NCBI GenBank assembly: GCA_937864935.1
Contig: CALMDN010000446.1
Coordinates: 1-6,702 of the forward strand
Origin: an uncultured Bacteroidales bacterium
Lineage (GTDB): Bacteria; Bacteroidota; Bacteroidia; Bacteroidales; Lentimicrobiaceae
Direction: 5' to 3'
DNA: 6,702 bases
Shown: one piece after another, positions 1 to 5,100 of the stretch
How positions within the stretch are numbered: the stretch's first letter is position 1
How the letters are laid out: every line of letters begins with the position of its first letter
Position numbers and translations under genes: made by a program
Notes under the pieces: generated by a model
Told to the model about the DNA's origin: nothing
Seen by the model: only the letters and a program-made list of their open reading frames with translations
The model's database searches: none

Positions 1-733
1 AGGTTTCACCGTCGGTTCCTCTGTGATAGATGAGGTCGATGGCTTTGGCATGGTCTTCCACATAGAGCCAGTCGCGCACATTCTCCCCTTTGCCATACAC
101 CGGCAGGGGTTTGTTGTTGCGGATGTTGTGAATAAAAAGGGGAATCAGTTTTTCAGGGAACTGAAAAGGCCCGTAATTGTTGGAACAGTTCGAAAGCACA
201 ACGGGCAGGTGAAACGTATGGTAATAGGCCCTTACCAGGTGATCGCTGCTGGCTTTGCTGGCCGAATACGGGCTGCGGGGGTCGTAAGGGGTGGTTTCGG
301 TAAACTTACCTTCTTCGCCCAGCGATCCGTAAACCTCATCGGTAGAGATGTGATAGAATCTTTTTTCTGCTGTGTCATCGCCCCAGACCGCCCTGGCGGC
401 ATTGAGAAGGTTCACGGTTCCCACAATGTTGGTCATGATAAACTCCATGGGGTTGGCGATCGACCGGTCTACATGCGATTCAGCAGCCAGATGTACCACC
501 CCGTCGAAACGGTATTTCTCAAAAAGCCCAGAAATCCAGTTTCCATCGGTTATATCGCCTTTCTCGAAAATGTAGTTGGGCTGTTTTTCTATATCCCTCA
601 GGTTGGCCAGATTACCGGCATAGGTGAGTTTGTCGAGATTAACTATTTTGTATTCAGGGTATTTGTTCACAAAGAGCCTGACTACATGCGACCCGATGAA
701 TCCTGCACCTCCGGTGATAAGAATGGTTTTCAT
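1..733 (-). CDS. rfbB: dTDP-glucose 4,6-dehydratase, 3' end outside the window
   Basis: Cytoplasmic short-chain dehydrogenase/reductase (SDR) family enzyme that converts dTDP-glucose to dTDP-4-keto-6-deoxyglucose, the second step towards dTDP-rhamnose and other deoxysugars. The first 244 residues are visible; family members are about 350 long, so roughly the last 100 lie beyond the left edge. Seen: NAD-binding GGAGFIGS at residues 8-15, [11 protein letters not shown] at 81-91, STDEVYG at 130-136 (the Asp-Glu pair used in dehydration), the SDR catalytic pair in YSASK (Tyr156, Lys160), then [16 protein letters not shown] and the [15 protein letters not shown] block at 214-228, all hallmarks of RmlB. 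The ATG at 733-731 is the natural start because the nucleotide-binding strand begins at once (MKTILITGG). It starts 2 bases after the galE stop, so it is very likely co-transcribed and translationally coupled. No Shine-Dalgarno is seen, as is normal in Bacteroidota. Other rml genes may follow to the left, outside the window. The family is certain; the final deoxysugar is not known. Confidence 0.96.
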   Translation of the reverse strand, partial: MKTILITGGAGFIGSHVVRLFVNKYPEYKIVNLDKLTYAGNLANLRDIEKQPNYIFEKGDITDGNWISGLFEKYRFDGVVHLAAESHVDRSIANPMEFIMTNIVGTVNLLNAARAVWGDDTAEKRFYHISTDEVYGSLGEEGKFTETTPYDPRSPYSASKASSDHLVRAYYHTFHLPVVLSNCSNNYGPFQFPEKLIPLFIHNIRNNKPLPVYGKGENVRDWLYVEDHAKAIDLIYHRGTDGET

Positions 734-735
734 GT

Positions 736-1776
736 TTAAGATGGTTGGTTTTCAATTATTTTTTTTGCTGCCAGCGACTGCTCCCATTTCCAGGCTGAAA
801 GCATCATTTCATCCAGCGTTTTCTCTGCCTTCCAGCCAAGCTCGGTGTTGGCAAAGGTGGTATCAGCCCATACCTTCTCAACATCCCCGGGGCGGCGGTC
901 TGTGATTTTATAGTTCAGTGACTGACCGCTGACTTTTTCGAAAGATTTAATCACTTCAAGCACACTCAATCCGTTTCCGGTACCGAGGTTAAAGATCTCA
1001 TAATCCGGTTTTCCGGTTTCATTCAACATCCGGTTAACAGCTACCACATGGGCTTTGGCCAGATCAACCACATGAATGTAATCGCGGATGGCGGTCCCGT
1101 CGGGGGTGTTGTAATCTGATCCGTAAACATTCAGGGAAGGTCTGAGTCCGATGGCTGTTTGTGTGATAAAAGGTACCAGGTTGTTGGGTACACCCAGAGG
1201 CAACTCGCCGATCAGGGCCGATTCGTGCGAGCCGATCGGATTGAAGTAGCGCAGGGCGATGGCTTTCAGCTTGTAGGCCTCCACGGAGAATCTGATGATC
1301 TGTTCCGACATCTGCTTGGTATTCCCGTAGGGCGACCAGGCTTCCTTTACCGGTGAGGTTTCCCTAACAGGAAGTTCATCGGGCTGACCGTAAACGGTGC
1401 AGGAGGAAGAAAACACCAGATTCCTGATATGGTGATCCTTCATGCCTTTCAGGATGTTGACCAGGGAGCCGATGTTGTTGTGGTAATACATCAGGGGATC
1501 AGCCATTGATTCACCCACTGCTTTAAAGGCAGCGAAGTGGATGATCCCGTCAAGATCGGGATTGTTGTTAAAGAAGCTGGCTGTTTTCTCACCGTCGGTG
1601 AGATCGAACTGATGAAACAAGGGCCTTACTCCTGTTATCTCAGCGATCCGGTCAACCACATCGGCATGGGAATTGGAGAGGTTGTCGACAATCACCACGG
1701 TATTTCCCTGCTGCTGAAGCTCAACAACCGTATGTGAGCCGATGTATCCGGTTCCTCCGGTGACTAATATTTTCAT
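736..1776 (-). CDS. galE: UDP-glucose 4-epimerase
   Basis: Cytoplasmic SDR epimerase interconverting UDP-glucose and UDP-galactose with bound NAD, here probably feeding polysaccharide synthesis. The 346-residue product is close to the usual length (about 338). Seen: GGTGYIGSH at 7-15 (NAD binding), [11 protein letters not shown] at 80-90, SSSCTVYG at 123-130 with catalytic Ser125, YGNTK at 150-154 with catalytic Tyr150 and Lys154, RYFNPIGSH at 176-184, [10 protein letters not shown] at 231-240, and [12 protein letters not shown] at 294-305. I chose the ATG at 1776-1774 because MKILVTGG is the canonical N-terminus and it leaves a 10-base gap after the acetyltransferase stop. The frame stays open upstream to a GTG at 1839, but that start would add 21 untypical residues and overlap the upstream gene by 53 bases. 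By eye, the position matching E. coli Tyr299, which limits substrate size, is Val302, so UDP-N-acetylhexosamines might also be accepted. That is inference. Confidence 0.95.
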   Translation of the reverse strand: MKILVTGGTGYIGSHTVVELQQQGNTVVIVDNLSNSHADVVDRIAEITGVRPLFHQFDLTDGEKTASFFNNNPDLDGIIHFAAFKAVGESMADPLMYYHNNIGSLVNILKGMKDHHIRNLVFSSSCTVYGQPDELPVRETSPVKEAWSPYGNTKQMSEQIIRFSVEAYKLKAIALRYFNPIGSHESALIGELPLGVPNNLVPFITQTAIGLRPSLNVYGSDYNTPDGTAIRDYIHVVDLAKAHVVAVNRMLNETGKPDYEIFNLGTGNGLSVLEVIKSFEKVSGQSLNYKITDRRPGDVEKVWADTTFANTELGWKAEKTLDEMMLSAWKWEQSLAAKKIIENQPS

Positions 1777-1786
1777 TTTGCTTTGA

Positions 1787-2371
1787 TTATTGTTTACTTG
1801 TTTTACTGACGACTCCATCTTTGATCTGGTAGCGTTCACCGCTTTCAGGGCAGACTGCTACGCCATTTTCATCGAAATTAAGGCGGTGACCATATTCACT
1901 CATCCAGCCAACCTGCCTTGCGGGATTGCCAACCACGAGAGCATAGTCAGGCACAGTACGGGTTACCACAGCCCCGGCACCGATAAATGAATACCGGCCG
2001 ATATCGTGACCACATACGATGGTGGCATTGGCCCCGATAGAGGCACCTTCTTTCACCACAGTCTGCGAATACTGTCCCCGGCGGATGACAGCACTCCTGG
2101 GGTTCACCACATTGGTAAAAACCATGGAGGGCCCCAGAAAGACATTGTCCTCACAGATAACGCCGGTATAAATGGATACATTGTTCTGCACCTTTACATT
2201 GTTGCCCAGTATTACGCCATTTGACACAACCACATTCTGTCCCAGATTGCAGTTTTCTCCCAGCCGGCAGTCGGGCATGATGTGTGAGAAATGCCATATT
2301 CTGGTCCCTTTTCCGATCTGACAACCTTCATCGATGATGGCTGTTTCATGTGCAAAAAAGTCTTCTTTCAT
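1787..2371 (-). CDS. wbpD: WbpD-type UDP-2-acetamido-3-amino-2,3-dideoxyglucuronate N-acetyltransferase
   Basis: Left-handed beta-helix acyltransferase expected to transfer acetyl from acetyl-CoA to the 3-amino group of UDP-GlcNAc(3NH2)A, giving UDP-2,3-diacetamido-2,3-dideoxyglucuronate for O-antigen or capsule synthesis. The 194 residues match the family length (P. aeruginosa WbpD is about 191). Seen: hexapeptide turns from about residue 12 to 150 (for example [26 protein letters not shown]), the family block [12 protein letters not shown] at 60-71, [17 protein letters not shown] at 79-95, [17 protein letters not shown] at 109-125, the terminal coil block [16 protein letters not shown] at 146-161, and a short C-terminal CPESGERY element. 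The order of blocks is that of WbpD/WlbB rather than serine or maltose acetyltransferases. It is the first gene of a trio with galE and rfbB, and lies downstream of a terminator and candidate promoter. The dTDP-sugar acetyltransferases FdtC/QdtC are an alternative, but the WbpE-like partner and these motifs favour the UDP-uronate substrate. The exact substrate is inferred. Confidence 0.88.
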   Translation of the reverse strand: MKEDFFAHETAIIDEGCQIGKGTRIWHFSHIMPDCRLGENCNLGQNVVVSNGVILGNNVKVQNNVSIYTGVICEDNVFLGPSMVFTNVVNPRSAVIRRGQYSQTVVKEGASIGANATIVCGHDIGRYSFIGAGAVVTRTVPDYALVVGNPARQVGWMSEYGHRLNFDENGVAVCPESGERYQIKDGVVSKTSKQ

Positions 2372-2392
2372 AACGATATTTTAGAGGTTTGA

Positions 2393-2425
2393 TCAACCGG
2401 AACAGACAAAAGGCTCAACCGGTTG
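2393..2425. repeat. Paired TCAACCGG repeats with a CAACCGGTTG palindrome
   Basis: TCAACCGG occurs at 2393-2400 and again at 2415-2422, start to start 22 bases, about two helical turns. The second copy is part of the perfect 10-base palindrome CAACCGGTTG at 2416-2425. Both lie between the candidate promoter and the start of the wbpD-like gene, a suitable place for a repressor or for an element in the leader RNA. No binding protein can be named. Confidence 0.45.
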
Positions 2426-2442
2426 TAAAAAAATTTTTACAA
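2423..2442. repeat. Perfect AT-rich inverted repeat in the wbpD-like leader
   Basis: The arms TTGTAAAAA (2423-2431) and TTTTTACAA (2434-2442) are perfect reverse complements separated by two bases. The repeat shares three bases with the neighbouring CAACCGGTTG palindrome. It may be a protein-binding dyad or a weak hairpin in the leader RNA. Because it is A/T only in the centre, chance is a real possibility. Confidence 0.45.
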
Positions 2443-2457
2443 CTGCTTATTTATACT

Positions 2458-2484
2458 CAAATGTAACGATAAGTTACTGGCAAA
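2458..2484 (-). promoter_or_regulatory. Candidate promoter for wbpD-galE-rfbB
   Basis: On the minus strand, TACATTTG (2465-2458) fits the Bacteroidota -7 consensus TAnnTTTG exactly. A TTTG (2484-2481) lies upstream with 15 bases between, shorter than the usual 19-21, so the -33 match is suboptimal. The placement is apt: directly after the terminator of the upstream aminotransferase gene and about 85 bases before the acetyltransferase ATG. This would give the trio its own transcription start near 2450. Confidence 0.45.
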
Positions 2485-2488
2485 ACAT

Positions 2489-2515
2489 AAAAAAAGCCGA
2501 AATCTCTTCCGGCTT
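2489..2515 (-). terminator. Intrinsic terminator after the WbpE-type gene
   Basis: Read on the minus strand, AAGCCG (2515-2510) pairs with CGGCTT (2499-2494). Inside it a G-U wobble and two A-U pairs close a GAGA tetraloop, giving a 9-pair stem with a GNRA-type loop followed by a run of seven T (2495-2489), two of them in the stem. It begins 23 bases after the aminotransferase stop codon. The wobble pairs only on the minus strand, which supports that direction. This is the clearest terminator in the window. Confidence 0.85.
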
Positions 2516-2538
2516 GGTTGTACATTTCAGGTCTCCGT

Positions 2539-3669
2539 TTAGCTGTTAAAAAACTCCAGCACTGATGAAGTGATGTATTCAAGCTGTTCCTCATCGAGTT
2601 CAGTGTGCATAGGCAGGGAGATCACGGTACGGCAAAGGTGCTCGGTAACCGGGAAATCACCTTCCTGGTACCTTGGATCAATATAGGCTTTCTGCATGTG
2701 CAGGGGAACCGGATAATAGATCATGGCCGGTACTTCTTTTTTTGCAAGAAATTCCTGCAGTGCATTTCGGTCCACCCCCTCGGTAACCAGGGTGTATTGA
2801 TGGAAAACATGGGTAGAACGGTCAAACCTTGCAGGTGTCTTCAGGTTGGGATGATTGCTGAAGGCGTGGTCGTAATAAGCGGCAGCCTTGTTGCGTGCAG
2901 CGGCGTAATCATCCAGGCGGGCAAGCTTGACTTTCAAAACCGCGGCCTGAATGCTGTCGAGACGGCTGTTAACACCTACATAATCATGATAGTACCTTAC
3001 AACCATACCGTGGTTCACCACGACATTGAGTTGTTTGGCAAGATCATCATCGTTGGTGAAGATGGCACCGCCATCGCCGTAACAGCCCAGGTTCTTGCTC
3101 GGGAAAAAGGAAGTACATCCCACATGGCCGATGGTGCCGGCCTTTTTGCGAGATCCGTCAGCGAAGATATAATCTGCTCCGATGGCCTGACAGGCATCTT
3201 CAATGACAAACAGGTTAAACTCTCTGGCAATTTCCATCATGGCATCCATATCGGCACACTGTCCAAACAGATGAACGGGCACAATGGCCCTGGTTTTCGG
3301 GGTAATGGATTTCCTGACGGATTCCGGGCTGATGTTGAATGTATCAGGCTCAACATCTACCACTACCGGGGTTAAACCCAACAAGGCAATCACCTCAGCA
3401 GTTGCGATAAAAGTAAAGTTGGTGGTGATCACTTCATCTCCCGGCTTCAGGCCCAGCGCCATCATGGCTACCTGAAGGGCATCGGTACCATTGGCACAGG
3501 GGATTACATGCTTAACTCCCAGATAGGTTTCCAGATCCTTCTGAAAATTCTTCACAGCCGGGCCGTTGATAAAGGCTGTTGATTCTATCACTTCCTGAAT
3601 GGCCTGATCAATTTCAGGCTTGATTTTCTCGTATTGACTTTTTAAGTCAACCATGGCAATACGCTTCAT
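2539..3669 (-). CDS. wbpE: WbpE-type PLP-dependent sugar-nucleotide aminotransferase (DegT/DnrJ/EryC1/StrS family)
   Basis: Cytoplasmic aspartate-aminotransferase-fold enzyme using pyridoxal phosphate. By similarity to WbpE it aminates UDP-2-acetamido-3-keto-glucuronate at C3 with glutamate as donor, making the substrate of the WbpD-type acetyltransferase. 376 residues is a normal length. Seen: MVDLKSQYEKI near the N-terminus, CANGTDALQ at 58-66, PGDEVITTNFTFIATAE at 76-92, VPVHLFGQCADM at 130-141, VIEDACQAIGA at 155-165 (Asp158 contacts the cofactor ring), SFFPSKNLGCYGDGG at 187-201 with PLP-binding Lys192, VGVNSRLDSIQAA at 231-243, and YYPVPLHMQ at 318-326. The ATG at 3669-3667 is preferred over an in-frame TTG six bases upstream. 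A terminator follows, so it may be monocistronic. The dTDP-sugar aminotransferases FdtB/QdtB are a less likely alternative. The Gfo/Idh/MocA dehydrogenase that usually accompanies this pair is absent from the window. Confidence 0.9.
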   Translation of the reverse strand: MKRIAMVDLKSQYEKIKPEIDQAIQEVIESTAFINGPAVKNFQKDLETYLGVKHVIPCANGTDALQVAMMALGLKPGDEVITTNFTFIATAEVIALLGLTPVVVDVEPDTFNISPESVRKSITPKTRAIVPVHLFGQCADMDAMMEIAREFNLFVIEDACQAIGADYIFADGSRKKAGTIGHVGCTSFFPSKNLGCYGDGGAIFTNDDDLAKQLNVVVNHGMVVRYYHDYVGVNSRLDSIQAAVLKVKLARLDDYAAARNKAAAYYDHAFSNHPNLKTPARFDRSTHVFHQYTLVTEGVDRNALQEFLAKKEVPAMIYYPVPLHMQKAYIDPRYQEGDFPVTEHLCRTVISLPMHTELDEEQLEYITSSVLEFFNS

Positions 3670-3736
3670 CGGCAATTGAGTTTAGTCTTTTCTGATTTGT
3701 GCATAGGGCCTGCTGAACCGCAGTGTCCTGAGGCGG

Positions 3737-3744
3737 CAAAGATA
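3737..3744 (-). promoter_or_regulatory. -7 element of the WbpE-type gene promoter
   Basis: The minus strand reads TATCTTTG (3744-3737), an exact match to TAnnTTTG, 67 bases before the aminotransferase ATG. No TTG is found at the expected distance upstream, so the -33 element is weak or absent. Transcription would start near 3730 and leave a leader of about 60 bases. Confidence 0.55.
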
Positions 3745-3837
3745 CAATTATTACATTGAGCCCATCTGCATTCTTCAACCCTACACCTAAAAAAGTCTTT
3801 TGCCGGACAGCGTTTGAGTTATTCGCCACCGGGACCC

Positions 3838-3869
3838 TTCTCAGGAATTCTCAGGATTGGTTTTCAGGA
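3838..3869. repeat. Three tandem-like TTYTCAGGA repeats
   Basis: TTCTCAGGA occurs at 3838-3846 and 3848-3856, and TTTTCAGGA at 3861-3869. The steps of 10 and 13 bases put the copies on roughly the same side of the helix. The cluster is about 50 bases upstream of the promoter for the outer-membrane protein gene and about 100 bases upstream of the aminotransferase -7 box, so an activator or repressor site for either gene is possible. The role is inferred from placement only. Confidence 0.4.
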
Positions 3870-3914
3870 AGCCAGCTGTCAGATATAACGCCATTCCTGC
3901 AGTGATTATTTCGG

Positions 3915-3933
3915 GCTGATCTTGTAAATCAGC
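3915..3933. promoter_or_regulatory. Inverted repeat across the -33 element of the outer-membrane protein gene
   Basis: GCTGAT (3915-3920) and ATCAGC (3928-3933) form a perfect 6-pair inverted repeat with a 7-base centre that contains the TTG of the proposed -33 element. An operator overlapping the promoter is one reading. As RNA on the plus strand it is followed by AATTTTT and resembles a weak terminator, but no plus-strand gene ends just upstream, so the operator reading fits better. Confidence 0.35.
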
Positions 3934-3952
3934 AATTTTTGGCTTAGGTTTG
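3922..3952 (+). promoter_or_regulatory. Promoter of the outer-membrane protein gene
   Basis: TTG at 3922-3924, a 20-base spacer, then TAGGTTTG at 3945-3952 match the Bacteroidota vegetative promoter (-33 TTTG/TTG, about 19-21 bases, -7 TAnnTTTG). The ATG follows 59 bases later, giving a leader of about 50 bases. This is the best complete promoter match in the window. Confidence 0.65.
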
Positions 3953-4011
3953 TACCTTGAATCAGGTACCGTATTTTTTCTCAATACTTCCCACTAATCT
4001 TGTTTACTGCC

Positions 4012-4770
4012 ATGAACTTAAGGTCAATTCTGCCATTGCTGCTGCTGCTTGCCGCCACCCGGTTGCCGGCTCAGAAGAGCATTGCCGATTCAGCGATTTC
4101 AGCCAACCTCATCCACGCAAACTTTGCCCTTCAGTTTCCCGGAGGAGATCTTTCGGATCAGTTTGGCATGAATTCTCTGGTCGGGGCAGGCTACCTGCAC
4201 AAGACCAGCTCGAACTGGGTATTCGGCATTGAAGGGAATTTCTTGTTCGGCGATCAGGTGAAAAACGAAAGTGAAGTCCTCAGCCTGATAGAAACTTCAG
4301 ATGGCAACCTCATCGATATGGAGGGGATTTATGCCAACTACAATTTCAATGAACGCGGGTTCACCGCTTTTGTCAAAGCCGGAAAGGTGATCCCTGCCTG
4401 GGGGCCCAACAGCAATTCGGGTATCCTGGTGACCCTCGGGGCCGGATACCTGCAACACAAAATTTACATCGAACACCGCGACAAAACCGCACCCCAGATT
4501 ACGGGAGATTACCTGAAAGGCTATGATGAACTGAAAAACGGGCCGGCTGCCAACCTGTTTGCAGGATACCTTTTCCTTGGCAATGGAAACAAAGTCAACT
4601 TCTATGCCGGCATTGACCTTACCCTGGCTTCAACATCCTATGTCAGGCCTTACTCCTTCAACAGGATGGAATACACCTCGGGCAGGTTCACCGATTTTCA
4701 GGCCGGGTTAAAGATCGGCTGGATTATTCCGGTATACCGGCGTGCACCAAAAGAATACTATTATTACTGA
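4012..4770 (+). CDS. Uncharacterised outer-membrane beta-barrel-like protein
   Basis: 252-residue exported protein of unknown function. Residues 1-21 form a signal peptide: short basic start (MNLR), a hydrophobic core rich in Leu, and likely cleavage after LPA or PAQ at 20-21. No lipobox Cys is present, so it is not a lipoprotein. The rest alternates short polar turns with aromatic and glycine-rich strands typical of small transmembrane barrels, for example LVGAGYLHK, NWVFGIEGNFLFG, GILVTLGAGYLQHKIYIE, NLFAGYLFLG, KVNFYAGIDLTLA and FQAGLKIGWIIPVY. The GDYLKGYDELKNG segment at 165-177 resembles, from memory, conserved Bacteroidota outer-membrane proteins without assigned function. The C-terminus ends in four tyrosines after a probable last strand. 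The ATG at 4012 was chosen because the signal peptide begins there; the in-frame TTG at 4000 adds nothing useful. It has its own promoter and is followed, after 330 bases, by waaA. A link to envelope biogenesis is only a guess from location. Confidence 0.8.
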   Translation: MNLRSILPLLLLLAATRLPAQKSIADSAISANLIHANFALQFPGGDLSDQFGMNSLVGAGYLHKTSSNWVFGIEGNFLFGDQVKNESEVLSLIETSDGNLIDMEGIYANYNFNERGFTAFVKAGKVIPAWGPNSNSGILVTLGAGYLQHKIYIEHRDKTAPQITGDYLKGYDELKNGPAANLFAGYLFLGNGNKVNFYAGIDLTLASTSYVRPYSFNRMEYTSGRFTDFQAGLKIGWIIPVYRRAPKEYYYY

Positions 4771-4976
4771 TACTTTGCTGCTGCTTGCAATGAAAAGTTT
4801 CTGCATTCGCTGAATCTGAATGCCGGTGAACCCGGAAGCTGAATGTTGAGTCAGGAACCTGCCGACTTGCCCGGCCTTCAGTACTGACCAACAGGTGCAG
4901 CTTGAAAATATGCAGCGGCACATGGTAGCCAACCGAAAGGAAACGGGTAGGAAGTTTATTATAAGTAATTCATTTC

Positions 4977-5084
4977 ATGATTCTTACCATTATAAACAGG
5001 GAATTGCCTGAAGATGACAGGAACCTTCGCTTTTTTATCCTGACAATAATGATTTTAGTTTTACTTTTGAATGTTCGTTTGTGA
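4977..5084 (+). CDS. Doubtful 35-codon ORF for a small membrane peptide
   Basis: An ATG-to-TGA frame encodes a polar N-terminal half with an acidic/basic stretch (INRELPEDDRNLR) followed by a hydrophobic helix-like segment of about 17 residues, FFILTIMILVLLLNVRL, at the C-terminus. It ends 16 bases before the waaA start. No ribosome binding site is visible, the hydrophobic run could follow simply from the T-rich DNA, and the proposed waaA -7 box lies inside it. I do not recognise a family. It is listed as a possibility, not a supported gene. Confidence 0.15.
   Translation: MILTIINRELPEDDRNLRFFILTIMILVLLLNVRL
5062..5069 (+). promoter_or_regulatory. -7 element of the waaA promoter
   Basis: TACTTTTG matches TAnnTTTG exactly and lies 31 bases before the waaA ATG. 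The expected -33 TTG is missing; only a T-rich stretch at 5031-5036 lies upstream. A start near 5075 would leave a leader of about 25 bases. Confidence 0.45.
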
Positions 5085-5100
5085 AATCAAATCTGCTTGA

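Larger units (their letters stand above)
3670..4011. other. Divergent intergenic region
   Basis: This 342-base gap separates the leftward aminotransferase and the rightward outer-membrane protein gene. It holds a -7 box for each direction, a hairpin at the rightward -33 element and a threefold repeat, each listed separately. Short open frames cross it on both strands, but none has recognisable protein character. I see nothing in the stretch 3745-3837. Confidence 0.8.
4771..5100. other. Intergenic gap with small inverted repeats
   Basis: The 330 bases between the outer-membrane protein gene and waaA hold no convincing full-size gene. The first 200 bases contain GCATTC (4803-4808) pairing with GAATGC (4818-4823), CTGAAT three times (4810-4815, 4816-4821, 4839-4844) and the 10-base palindrome TCAGTACTGA (4878-4887). 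From about 4950 the sequence becomes AT-rich and carries a doubtful small ORF and a -7 box for waaA. No strong T-tailed terminator follows the outer-membrane protein gene. Confidence 0.6.

Noticed and set aside
23..739. Long open frame on the plus strand opposite rfbB
   Set aside because: It is the antisense of a clear RmlB reading frame with intact motifs; the plus-strand translation has no recognisable domain.
1777..1839. Upstream GTG start that would extend GalE by 21 residues
   Set aside because: GalE homologues start directly at the nucleotide-binding strand (MKILVTGG); the extension would overlap the preceding gene by 53 bases.
2605..3375. 256-codon plus-strand open frame opposite the aminotransferase
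   Set aside because: The minus strand encodes a complete PLP aminotransferase with all key residues; the plus frame shows no family features.
3673..3675. TTG start for the WbpE-type aminotransferase
   Set aside because: An ATG follows after one intervening codon and gives the usual N-terminus; nothing favours the rarer codon.
4708..4932. Minus-strand open frames spanning the end of the outer-membrane protein gene and the gap
   Set aside because: They run antisense through the conserved barrel C-terminus and their translations are Cys/Ser-rich without domain features or an initiation context.
5007..5036. Possible plus-strand terminator GAAG...CTTC followed by TTTTTT
   Set aside because: The stem is only four pairs with a long loop and lies more than 200 bases past the outer-membrane protein stop; too weak to call.
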